Below are positions 44,342 through 55,334 of a DNA stretch of 64,000 nt, piece by piece; position 1 is the first letter of the stretch; every line of letters begins with the position of its first letter. This DNA is from Solanum dulcamara (taxonomy: Eukaryota; Streptophyta; Magnoliopsida; Solanales; Solanaceae): assembly GCF_947179165.1 (NCBI RefSeq), contig NC_077240.1, forward strand, positions 27,198,001 to 27,262,000, written 5' to 3'. Below the pieces are notes generated by a model. It was not told the DNA's origin. It ran no database searches and saw nothing but the letters and a program-made list of their open reading frames with translations. Both the position numbers and the translations under genes were made by a program.

Positions 44342-46489
44342 TGTAACGAACCGAATCATCGTTAATTAAGATTAGAAGAAATCGCAAGAAGACTAACACA
44401 ACTGTGTCCCCCAATCCCGCCAAAGCGAGATGGTCTCGCCACATCAGTGACGCTCCAGCGGGATACTAGCCACTGGAGTGGGAGGACGCGGGACAGAACT
44501 TAAGTCACAATTTTCTTATTCCCCCACTTCTTCCAGAGGGTAAGTTAGAGGCGAGGGTTACTACAAAAAACCCTCCAAAAGCTTCTCCTGACTTAAGAAG
44601 AGAAGGGGAAGGAATCTCTGGAAGTATTTCCACCGACAGAATTCAGGCCTATATTGCCTGTCAGATAATTGAAACCAAGGAATTGGAGTCATGTTATCTC
44701 TCCACTGCTACTTGGCGCCCAAGTAGGCTAGGCTTCTATTATCTGAGTAGTTAAATCTATACCTATTGCTAGTATAAATGGAAATTTAATGAGAAATCAT
44801 ATAACTAAGCTATGGGTCATGGGTCATGGGCAACACTTCAGATATCATTAATGGTCTAATTTAAAGTGATCTGGGTAAGAAAGTTGTGTAATGATTTTTG
44901 AAGAAATTCATTGTGATATTTAGTCGGGTGAATTATGAATGTCTTAGTTGTTGTACATTGATATTAAATACGTGGATATTTGTGATAAACCTTAGAGGTT
45001 AGCAACCTAGGTGATAGTTTGTTTCCGTATGTGATTCATGAATTTGTTAACTTGCTTCATTGTATGCGTGTGTACGAATGAATAGGGATGCATATTGTTG
45101 AATAGGTGAGATGATCACTTACTAGTCTGTTTTGTGATGAATCTGATCTTGGTGATATAATATGGACTATTATTGGTAATTTATGGTTGATTTGCATAAT
45201 TGGATCAGGTTTCATATTTTGATACATAATTAGATCGGGTGTCATGTTCCGACATATTCTTGGATTGAATGTCACGTTCTGACACATTTTTAGATCGGGT
45301 GTCATATTGCGACACTAATCTTGAGTCGGTTGTCATATTCTGACATAAATCTTAAATTGGTTGTCATATTCCGATATATATATATGACTGAGTAGGGTCC
45401 CCTGAGAGGTCTAAATGTATGTGTGGAGATGGTCTCATGAGAGGACCCGATGATATCCATAAACTATGTAATTGTGAGGGTAGTTGTTAATGAGCTATGG
45501 AATAAGACTTATAAGAGAACCCTGTTGATTGTGGTATGTAATTACTATAGAACTGCGAATCCGTATAGACCTATTCGGAGGTAAGATGGTGAACCTTGTT
45601 CGGCCTCGATATGATATATATGATATTCTATGTGTTCAGGTTTAGGGGTGGAGGTTGCCTATTGGTAGGGAGTCGTTCTCATTGGAGTTGCAATTGGAAA
45701 TAGTGGTAGTAGTAGGCGTTACCTAGATTTTGGAGTTAGTTATAAGGTGTGTGGTTATGGGATGGCTAGGACCTAGTGTTGTAAGACAATTAGAACAAAA
45801 CTAGTGATAGTTGTGTGGAACTATTGAGTGGCTAATGTTATGGGATGGTAATTGTTTGAGTGAAATAAGCAGTGGTATGCTGGGGCCATAACCCACAAGT
45901 CTCAAGTTTGCATACCAGAGTTGGTAGTGAACCTTGGCTAGTAGAATGGTGAAGACTATAAGAGTGAGAGTAAGGAGTTTACTAGCAGGTTTGGGTGGAT
46001 AGGTTTATAAAGTTAGTTGTTATGATCTCTCTTATTTTTCTGTTCATATATTACGCAGTGGATATCATATTGATCGGTGATGCCTACCACTATGTGTTGC
46101 TTGTACAAATACTACTCTTGTTAAACCATTTGAAATAGTCTGATTGCAGGGTCAGTGATGTATCTTAGGTGAAGATGAAGAAGATTCTCCTACAGTATCT
46201 ATCCTTAATCCTTTCTTATTGGTGGGAGTTGTGTCATTTATTCTATTTATATGTTGTTCTCTTAGAAGCTCTTGTACCTGTTTTAGACTAGTATCGTTGG
46301 GGGTTTTTAGTCGGAGTTTTATATTAAAACTATTAGAAGCGACTTATTGTTGTTGTAATAGAAATTTCTGGCTTTAAATACATAAGTTTGTTATAAATTC
46401 CACAATGCTTTTCATTTAAGGGGTTAAGGGTTCTCCTACTTAGGTCATAGAGTGGGTGCCCGCACATTCTAGTAGCTTAGGTCATTACA
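44342..46489 (+). repeat. Element D 5' LTR (2148 bp)
   Basis: Starts TGTAACGAACCG and ends GTCATTACA two bases before the primer-site motif. Contains GC-rich palindromes (44410-44500, for example CCCGCCAAAGCGAGA and CCACTGGAGTGGG) and seven ~31-bp dyad repeats (45200-45380). Confidence 0.8.
45200..45380. repeat. Seven-unit ~31-bp tandem array with TGTCA...TGACA dyads
   Basis: Units follow the pattern TTAGATCGGGTGTCATATT then CCGACACA. Several keep a 5-bp palindrome (GTGTC/GACAC). It is the best-preserved example of the arrays seen in element C. Confidence 0.85.
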
Positions 46490-46490
46490 A

Positions 46491-46504
46491 GTTGGTATTA
46501 GAGC
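46491..46504 (+). promoter_or_regulatory. Primer-binding-site motif of element D
   Basis: GTTGGTATTAGAGCC just after the LTR end is two changes from TGGTATCAGAGC and equals the motif in element C (34805-34818). Confidence 0.65.
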
Positions 46505-47969
46505 CTAGGTTATCGGTCTCCCAATACAAGAGCAAGTGTGGTATGGACTCCTGCGGATTAGTGTGTTGACGTCCATATCTAATCTTCAGGAAGCTATAAA
46601 TCATTCTTGTAAATCATTCAATTTCTTCTCTCTTTATCGTGAAGCATGTTGCTTGTGGTATGGGTTGAGTTTAATTGGTATCTCTGGATTTCAGTTGGTA
46701 TCTCAACAAATTAAACTAGATATCGTTGTCATGACTGAAAGGACACAAGCTGGAGAAATTAGAACCGAGAAAGTTCCACTTGGTATCTTGCCTTCGAGGC
46801 TGTGTAAATGCTTAGATGATCAACTAATAGTCATCCATGAAGTGAATAGAGTTAATAGTTTTGAACTTTCTTGGGTGATGTAACCAAAATTGTGATTATA
46901 TGTGTAGTATTCCTAATTAATTGTTAATTTGTGAAGTACACTTGCTTGAGTAGTTGAATTGATGTGAAATATAACTACTTGTACTTCTGTGAACTTATTG
47001 TCGGAAAAGAGTCATAATTAGGTTATGTGCCGTAGTCTAATGATAAAACATAAGGTGACTAAGGAACAAACTTATGACATGTTAAATTATATACTCACGT
47101 GAGAGAATACAACCTGTAAATTGTGCATAGACTTACCGTTGATAAAAATGGTAAGGGAAAAAGAATAAAATAGGACTGTAGAGAAACTCTAGTTTCGGGA
47201 TAGTCGGAATTGATTGGGAACCATATGAGAAAAAGAACTATTTTGGCTCCTTAGCATAAGGGTGGTTATGAAAGATTTTCATAACGTGTTTCATAACTAG
47301 TTTAAAACAATGAGTTGCTAAATTGTGTGCCTACCTGTCATAAATTATTTTATTTGTTGAATTAAGTTTACGAGGACTCAATGTTACAAGTTGTTTCTAG
47401 ACTTTGCTTCTATTTATCCTGAGGTTATTGGTCCAATATGAGTGAAGGAACTTATTTTTGTGGTGTGCACCATTGTTTATGCTAAGGTAATGGGGAGAGG
47501 TAATATCCTAACGTGTAGTGTTGGATTCAACTCTGGGATAGTCCATGCTAATTTCTTGTTAAAAGAAGTCAAATGGACTAAGTTTTAACTCTGAGGTTTC
47601 TAAAGGGGATATGGGACAGAAAATACACCAGGAGAAAATTGTCTTGGGATTCTATCTCGATAAATCTCGTCCCAACAGAAATATCCCGTCAGAGCGGGAT
47701 GGAGCAAGACAGAGACCCCAACCAAAACTCCCTTGTTTTTCCCTTGCTTTTGTAATGAAATCCGAATTGAAGCATAAAATGACTAACTTTGAGGTCAACT
47801 TAGTGCCCAACAAAGGCAGAATAGGCTATAAATCGATAGTTATATATATGGATGGCAATGTTAAAGAAAATATTAGCATTCGAGTGCTTACAAAAATAGG
47901 AAAATCAGTAAAGAAAGCAACAAATTCTTTGTTACATGCCCAAACAGGGAAAACCAACTGATACAATAT
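46505..47969 (+). other. Element D internal region, left part
   Basis: The first ~450 bp match the leader of element C (GAAGCTATAAA, GGTTGAGTT, TTGGTATCTC). A 116-codon open frame at 47611-47961 has a charged C-terminal half and no recognisable family; I cannot tell whether it was ever a gene. A GC palindrome (CCCGTCAGAGCGGGA) lies at 47687-47701. Confidence 0.4.
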
Positions 47970-48351
47970 CTAATGGGATGTAGGGGGAGTGTCATCATCC
48001 GAATCTAACGTCTCTAGAGGGTACTCTCCTACCCAGGACTCGTTCAGGAAGTTGAACTCGCAGAAGTCCTTGGGTTCCTGGATGGGAAGCTCTCTCTGGG
48101 GAGCGACATAAGAGAAAATCACCTTGATCGTCTTCCACATACGAATTATAAGGAGATCTCTCTCTATGCTCTTCGTCCTCTCTCACCGCAGCTGAAAAAG
48201 GAGCATCTCCACCTCTATAGCAGTGGCTAGTGTCAGTGGAGCAGGGGTCTAAGAAAAATTGCCCCCTAGTAGCCTCCGTACCGCAGCTTGGTCATCCTCC
48301 AAGGAGGGTCGAGTGGTGGATGTAATAAAGTGGGAGGGGCAGTATCCTCAT
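47970..48351 (-). pseudogene. Antisense ORF of element D, 3' part
   Basis: Minus-strand sequence continuing the pseudogene that begins at 52428, interrupted by the solo LTR. Readable end: EVEMLLFQLR (with a stop after it), ERTKSIERDLLIIRMWK, VIFSYVAPQRELP, then an acidic tail ESWVGEYPLETLDSDDD ending PPTSH and TAG at 47970-47972. Acidic tails and coiled-coil-like stretches are usual at the C-terminus of plant 'putative plant transposon protein' sequences. Stops in other places show it is decayed. Confidence 0.55.
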
Positions 48352-51300
48352 TGTCACGCCCCAAAAGGGTACCCTAGATGTGGCCGGTACTCAAAAACCA
48401 TTACTAACTCCCAAACAAACCACTTGGCCTGATCACACATCCATTCATTCATTCAATTAGCGAAAGACTTAAAATAAAGATATAATTCGGTGGGTAGTTT
48501 GAATCAACAATCAAGCTCAAGAAAGAAAGGTCATGGGCCAAAAAATCAAACTCTAAACTATGTCAGTAAAATAGTCTGACAAGAATAATTTAAGGAAATA
48601 AAATACTCAATCGACCCATCACTATCTAGTCTATGAAGCCTCTATCACTACTATTTAATTGGTGCCAATAACAGATTCACAGATACCTCAAATCAGAATG
48701 AAAAGAGTAAACTCAATGCAAGAATAACATAAGTGGTATCCTCCGAATATAAGGGAGGACTCACCAATAAGCTGAGTGTGAGCAGATCCTCAACGATACA
48801 CCTATTTATGATCTCTTAAACCTGTCTCTGCATCATGAAATGATGTAGGTCAGAATGGATTTCAGTACATGTAATGTACGAGTATGTAATATGGCATAAT
48901 GAAACATGCATCAAGGTAGAATAATATTAGTTCATATATCTCAAATCAGAAAGATAAGAGAGACTCCATCAAGGTGTCATAAGTCTAAAGTAAGAATACA
49001 GTTTAGACAGAGACCAATCATATACAATCCGATCCGATCCAATCACATACCATTCAATCCAGTCCAATCATATACAATCTGATCCAATCCAATCACATAC
49101 CATTCTATCCAGTCCAATCATATACAATTCGATCCAATCCAGTCATATATAATTCAATCCAATTCAATCATATAAGAATCCGATCAAATCCAATCATATA
49201 CAATCCAATCCAATTCAATCATATATCATAAACTCAATGAATAAAGTCAAATGACTCAACTCAAAAGACATGTGAATTAGAATTTAGAAATGTTTTACAA
49301 ATCGACTCCATCATCTACAATACCAGTCAAACTAATCACATCATATTCAATCAACTCAATAATAAACTCAAAGGACTCGACTTAATAGGCATGTAAATTA
49401 GAATTTAGCAATTTCTTTCAAATCGACTCAATCATCTACAATCTCAATCAAACCAATCATATCATGCACAATCCACTCAATTTAGGAGTTTCACTAATCG
49501 ACAACCATCACATATGATCCAGTGGTGCACAATAAACTGACGTTGTTGCCACGTCCATTCTTATCTTGTCAGGGTAGAAATGAATCAAGAATCATATATC
49601 ATTAAACAATCAAGTCCTATTATGTCAGGACAGTAATTTAGGAAACATCTGACTTTAACAGTTCAATCCTCTCTTATATTTGGCGACTAGTTATTGGGTT
49701 AGAGTTATTACCTACTCTTACCCAATTCAGTGCTCAATACTCCTCTCAAGACTCAATATGCTTATATCTATCTGGTAAAATATTCAAATTATCTCATCTG
49801 GTCTCATTGGACCCTTTTTAAAACTCAATCAATTTCAATCATCACTTCATTCAATTAGGCAATCCTTTTAAGACTCAGTCATGACTCATTAGGACTCCAA
49901 ATCAACAATCATTAATGCTTTCATTTAAGACATGCTTTCAAACTCAATCAATGTAGTAAATATTAAATACATATAATATATAAATTTAACTCCTCAACTC
50001 TATCTTAAAATAGACGTTTTAATGTAAAAATACTCAACTCGTTTATACTCAAAATACTCATGCTCAAAATAATAATTAAGAGACTTCTCAAACTCAACTC
50101 ATGCTTAAACTCTTTCTAAATCAAAGATGAAAATAATCATTCTTTAAATTCAAAATAGTGCATAAATAATTTATGCAAAAACGTTCACAAATCATTTTAA
50201 AACTCCTTCTCAAACAATTATTTATACTCAAAATTCTCATAAGACTCCAATCAAATCGAATTATGCAAATTATATCATGTAGTCACATTAGACTCCAATC
50301 CACTCCATCTCAATACATCATCATCAACATTACTTCTTCATCAATAGTTTTATCTTTTTTTTAAAAAAAATAAACATCATTTACATCATCATCAAACATC
50401 TTGCTCCAAAATCCTCATTTATCTCTGTTCAATTTCATCAAACTCATTAAAATATGCATCATCTCACTTTAAAAGCAATATTTTATTTATACATGAAAAC
50501 CATCAATATCATCTCAAGATAAATTATGACAAAAATAAAATCTCATCTTGGGTTCATGTGAATGAATATATGAATGTATACCTCAAATACTCAACTCAAA
50601 GACATCATCAATACATATGAATTTATATACAAAAAACTTGATAGAAATTTATAAATAACTCAAGAACTCAACTCATGTAACCTCAAACTCAATCAACTCA
50701 AGTCAATAAAGAAGTAGGGCACAAGGATGAACTCAATCCAACGTTATGAGTAGCCTTACATACCTGGAATGAATATTATCTCACTAAAAATCAAAGACAT
50801 GGCCTGAAGATCTTGAATCCTGCCTCTTCTTCAATTCTTGCTCTCAAAAGTTCTAAGTGTTAAATGAGGGTATATTCGTATAGGGTACTGATAAGGGACT
50901 CAAAATAGTCCTAAAATGTAGAAGTTTTGATTTGAAAATAATGGAGAAAGATCAATCTATCCCTCATAAATTTGATCAAAAAACCCTACGAATCACTCTT
51001 ATGGGTCATCAAAATGTTTAGGGTCATAGACCCAATTCGTCCTGTCAACTCTTGGAAAAGGCTAAAAAATGAGCCTCTAATCTTTATTTACGACCAATGT
51101 TTATGACCCGTAAACATTTCTATGGTTCGTAACATGTTCCGACAGGTCGTAACTCTAAAGTTGTAATATTTCCTATGGGTTGTAATATTTCTGATTTGAC
51201 AGTCTTTAGTAAAAGGGTCATAACTATTTACTCCAAACTCTTAATGAGGTAAATGTGGTGAATTTTGAAAGAGGATTGAAAATTCCTTAATGTGGTAGGT

Positions 51301-51569
51301 CGTGAGCCACCTAAATCTTAATATTCTGAAAGTTATGGTCATTTAAAGTTGACCCTTATACGAACTCATCCGAAAACTTAGCCGATAGAAATTCTTTGGA
51401 TTTGGCTTGGTGTTAGAGATCCCTCATGAACTTAAACCACATCTAATACCCTTCAAATACTTAGGGATTTATTCTAACTCGTGTCTAAAATTACAAGTCA
51501 TTGAGTTTGATCCTATATGCATATGAAGAATGGTTCGAATCTTAGCGGAAAAAAATTTAGGGTGTTACA
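48352..51569 (-). repeat. Solo LTR of a gypsy element (3218 bp) with perfect target duplication
   Basis: On the minus strand it reads TGTAACACCC ... GGGGCGTGACA. It is flanked by CTCAT on both sides (48347-48351 and 51570-51574). Content matches large gypsy LTRs here: a GATGCAGAGACAGG region (minus strand, near 48820) as in the Tekay LTR, and the CTAAGTATTTGAAG segment shared with the LTR remnant at 12405. No internal region is present, so it arose by LTR-LTR recombination. It interrupts the antisense ORF of element D. Confidence 0.9.
49010..49225. repeat. Tandem CAATCCAATCATA-type repeat inside the solo LTR
   Basis: About two 60-bp higher-order units (ACCATTCAATCCAGTCCAAT and variant), then shorter degenerate units made of GATCCAATCC and AATCATATACAAT words. 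Likely slippage-generated. Confidence 0.75.
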
Positions 51570-51574
51570 CTCAT

Positions 51575-52428
51575 CCTCTTCCTCGTCATCCATTGTTGCT
51601 GCTGCCCCGGCTACTCTCGACCCCATATGTCCTCCGCTTTTTCTATCCTCAGGAATAGGCTTCCCTAATAAGTAAGAGGTGAAAAAGGGGATGCATAAGT
51701 AGTACCTTATTATAATTTAGAAGTGGCACCCCGACCATCTTGCACATGGAAGAGATCAGAACCGGTAGGAAGAACGCCTTCTTGTTTCTCCAATATAACA
51801 TCTTCCACTCTGACACGATCAGGGCTTCCACATTCAGGTCTATCCCTTAAACAGTGCAAGCCACCATTAGAGCCCATGAAAAGGTCACATCGGTGTGTTT
51901 GCCGAAATGGCAAATCCTTCTGGCTATCGGATGTAGCTATCTCTTGGCCTCATTTGACCAGTCAGTGCTGGTGATGCCCTCTGTGCTGGGCTAATAGACC
52001 TTGTTTCGATGCTCTGGGCCATTAGAGTGTCCCGTAACTACTCCAGATCCATCTCCCTCAACTTGGACTCATAGTCAGCATTGGAGGCGTCAGGTACCTC
52101 GATCACAATATTGATATAGTGAGGACTTAGTGGGATGTCCACCCCTCAAATACAGATGGCAGGGTGAGTTGTCCCAGCGTACCATAGGGAGTATGGAATA
52201 GAACTCTCTCACCCAGCCTGTGAGAGAAGAGGGAGGGGTTTCAGTCAAGGGTCCCCACCTGAACTCCTCAAGCCGAGCATGGAAGGTAGGTATCTTGTTA
52301 GCCACTCCAAGCATATGGAAATCTCTCTCAGGTAGGAACTTGTTGTTCTAATAATCGTGATGCCTCTCCCTAGTGGCGGCATCGGGAAAACAGACAAAAG
52401 GGAGGTTGGCGTCGTCGTTGTGTGACAT
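51575..52428 (-). pseudogene. Antisense ORF of element D, 5' part: 'putative plant transposon protein' family
   Basis: Begins at the ATG at 52428 (MSHNDDANLPFVCFPD). Features typical of the plant-specific Transposase_32 / 'putative plant transposon protein' family are readable in order: FLPERDFHM, a TFHARLEEFRWGPL stretch, SLTGWVREFYSILP (the conserved W-REFY core), an RGVDIPLSPHYIN-like segment reached only after a one-base shift near 52145, and then VTFSWALMVA, SEWKMLYWRNK and FLPVLISSMCKMVGVPL. Stops lie early (within HDY*NNK) and later. Such proteins have no proven function. They are often found in, and antisense to, plant LTR elements. Recognition is from memory of conserved words; a profile search would settle it. 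Confidence 0.6.
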
Positions 52429-53430
52429 AATATTGTACCTATAAAATTCAAGAAATAAGTTAGAAATCATAAATATAGGTATAAAAGTTGGGGTTAAAAG
52501 GAAAAGTAGGAGGAAAAGGCCCTAAAGCGAGGCCACTACCTTGAAAAATCCCGCCAAAGCGGCAGGATCCCGCTAGAGCAACCCCATTGGAGAGGGATGA
52601 AGCCCGCTAGACAAGGATTCATATGTTAAAAATACCAACGTGTTCATGGCACCTCCCTACCCTAAATATCTTATTTCCTCCAAAATGTTTATACATTAGT
52701 GCTCCTAAGTAACCTACCACCCTTTATTAAAGAAGTTTGATTCAAAAACGTCAAATACTTAGAGTAATCAAAGGTTGCCCAAGAAAACACTTTCAACATC
52801 CACTCCCGTATTCTAACCCAATTCGGGTGAAATTCGTTACTACCCTTACGCCCAAGACGTCGTAAAGACATTATGAACGTAAGGGGAGGGTGCATGCTAC
52901 ATTAATCTATCAATGCAAACTAGTATTTCAAAAGTTGAAAAACTACCCCATGAGCCTTTTATTCTACTGATTCTTAACATATTATCGCTAGAATGTAAAC
53001 AGTAGAGTAAATTTGAAGTTCTAGACAAGATTTTTATCCTAAAGTAGACGTTCAGAGCGACGGGTTTGAGAGTGTTTTTGGGGAAGTTTGAGTGAAAGAG
53101 TAAGAAGAATGGGGAGAACCATTCTTCTCTTTCCCTATACTATGCGAGAAATCCCGCCAGAGTGGTCAGCACCCCCTTGCGGCGCCTCTCCAGCAAGAGG
53201 GGTCCCACAAGAGCGAGATGGTGCGGACAGTAGTGTCGAATTATTGTGTCGAGCTTCCCTTGTAATTCTCATCAAGTGTATATTCAAGGTAATCTCAAGG
53301 CATAGTTCAGAGTACTCAAACTTTCCCCTAGGCCTTGGATAGTCGTCGTTCTTTCAAGTGTGCCCCTGCAAGTTTGTGCCTTTTTCTCATGTATCGTTCA
53401 GGGATGAATGAAGAGTAAATTGGTATCTAT
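52429..53430 (+). other. Element D internal region, right part
   Basis: No coding frame supported. It carries scattered short GC palindromes of the CCCGC...GCGGG type (near 52550-52620 and 53150-53215) and, at its end, the pre-LTR motif CGTTCAGGGATGAATGAAG shared in form with element C and Tekay. Confidence 0.5.
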
Positions 53431-53632
53431 TGTAATGAACCAAACCATCAGTAATTAAGATTAGAAGAAATTGCAAGAAGACTAACTGAACTAGGTCCCC
53501 TAATCCCATCAAATAGGATGGTCCCGCCACGGCGGCGCAGCTCCAGTGGGATACCGACCGCCAGAGCGGGAGGAAGTGGGACAGAACTTAAGTTGTGATT
53601 TTTTTATTTCCTCACTTCTTCCAGAGGGTAAG
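53431..53632 (+). repeat. Element D 3' LTR, first 202 bp
   Basis: TGTAATGAACCAAACC onward aligns with 44342-44545, including the GC palindromes and CTTCTTCCAGAGGGTAAG, then stops where fragment E begins. Confidence 0.8.
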
Positions 53633-55262
53633 TATCACGACCCAATTTCATAGGTCATGATGACACCTACTATAACCCTCCAGTAGGTAAGCCAACCCGT
53701 CAACCCGAAACTTCTAGTAATGAGTTTGAGGGTAGAAACTAAACAAAAGTGATGAATTATAAAGATAGGAAGAAAGAATAAGCGGAAGTAAACCAAAACA
53801 TGATATAAACAACTAAAGATCCCTCCCAAAACTTGGAAGTCACAAGTACAAAGTTGTTACCAAATAAAAGATGAGTACAAGTCCCGAAAGTGGACCAAAA
53901 CTATATATAACAACTAACCAGTCTCAAAAGGCAAAAGACGGGCCATCCATACTGAAGGATACAGGAATGATCCAAAAATGTCAAGTGCTCACCCTAGTCT
54001 TCGAAGATGACTGCAACAAGCTCAATCTATTTATGGCGGTAGATGGTGCTCGGTCCTGCATCACAAAAGTAGATGCTGAGTGTAGTATAAGTACCAAGAC
54101 AATAGATACCCAGTAGGAATCATAGGCCGACTGAGCAGAAAAGGTAAAAATAATATGAAAAAGAGGAATAGCCTAAATAAGAGTCAGCATAAGCATCAAA
54201 AAGGGGAAAGATTACTACCTATAAGAACTACAGCTAATTATACCCAATTGGGCCCCTATAAGCCCAGCCGAGATACTCGTGCGTAAGTTAAATAAAACTC
54301 CGAATGAACCTCATAAGCCCGCCGAGTACACAGAATAGCTACAACTACCAAGGCTAGAAACCAAGAATCTGCAATATTAGGAGCCGAATTACTATATCAC
54401 TTCCAAACCCAGGATCTCCTAAAGTCAATCAATCTAGTGGTGACTTAGGGGTCAAGGCCGGGATTGGGCCCCAGATGCTCACCCAAATATTTAAAGTGGC
54501 CAAGGCCGGGACTGGGTACCCGAATGCTTGCCATAATATATAAGTACAATCGAGGTCGGGATTGGGTACCCATATGCTCGCCGTAATACATCAGTATGAT
54601 CGAGGCCGAGACTGGATACTCGAATGCTCGTCATACTAGCAAGCCGGTAAAGGTCGAGGCTGAGTATCCGGATGCTTCCTGATAATTTAAAACGGAGGCC
54701 GGGATTTGGTACCCGGATGCTCTCAGATAATTTATTCCATGATGCCAAACATTCTACTTCCCAACTAGAATACAATAGTACCAAAAATCATTTCCCAAAT
54801 GAGTCAACCGATATACCGCCAAAATTGAAATCGAAGCCAAAGTCAACGATCACGAAATCTAGTGTGGACAACGCATCATGAATGTCAAGATTATACTAAT
54901 TTATGGATGAGGATATTTTTAAGAGCAAGGGTAACATCTATCAAAGGCCAAACTACCGGACTGTAGCCCGCTACACTATTCTATAAGGATCTAAGTCCAC
55001 CGAAGCGACGCTTGAGCATCTAAAGCAAGTTTACATCTCATACTAAGGACAACATACTCCACAATATCAATAACATGCTTATTCAACTCTCCTTAAAATA
55101 CTAACAAATAACTATAAGATACACATGCTTTTAAATATTTGAAAAACCTGATAACAAGCCTAAAACATGATTTCTAACAACTAAAATATACAATCAAACT
55201 ACCAAACCCAAATTCCAACTATTTCAACATGCTTTCACAATAGTACTGCAACATACAAAAAT
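53633..55262 (-). repeat. Fragment E: gypsy-type LTR inserted in the element D LTR
   Basis: Begins TATCACGACCC, one transition from the TGTCACGACCC terminus common in large gypsy LTRs read in reverse. It contains a ~49-bp GC-rich tandem array (54455-54730) and AT-rich flank similar in kind to the solo LTR at 48352. The far end with a TGTTACA terminus is not seen; LINE-B sequence begins near 55262-55330, so the LTR is probably truncated by, or continues beyond, LINE-B. Confidence 0.5.
54455..54730. repeat. Six-unit ~49-bp GC-rich tandem repeat
   Basis: Units begin near 54455, 54502, 54553, 54603, 54652 and 54697 and share AGGCCGGGATTGGGTACC and GAATGCTCGCC words. Surrounding DNA is AT-rich, so the array stands out in composition. 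Confidence 0.85.
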
Positions 55263-55334
55263 AAGATCGAAAAAATGCTCTCATCTCTAACGGGCATCTC
55301 CTATCTCACACTGTTCATCTCCGGTCAGTTCTAA

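Larger units (their letters stand above)
44342..53632 (+). mobile_element. Element D: LARD-like LTR element related to C, carrying an antisense ORF
   Basis: 5' LTR 44342-46489, primer-site motif at 46491, long internal region, and the first 200 bp of a 3' LTR at 53431-53632, which matches the start of the 5' LTR (TGTAACGAACC vs TGTAATGAACC; both contain AAGATTAGAAGAAAT). LTR, leader and pre-LTR motif are related to element C. No gag or pol is readable. On the opposite strand it carries a decayed ORF (52428 down to 51575, then 48351 down to 47970), split by a solo LTR. The 3' LTR is broken off by fragment E at 53633. Confidence 0.75.

Noticed and set aside
47611..47961. 116-codon plus-strand frame in element D
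   Set aside because: Not recognised and no homologous frame in element C. Kept only as a note in the internal-region entry.
49010..49225. Possible CRISPR-like array of short repeats
   Set aside because: Eukaryotic repeat DNA; units are adjacent, degenerate and lack unique spacers.
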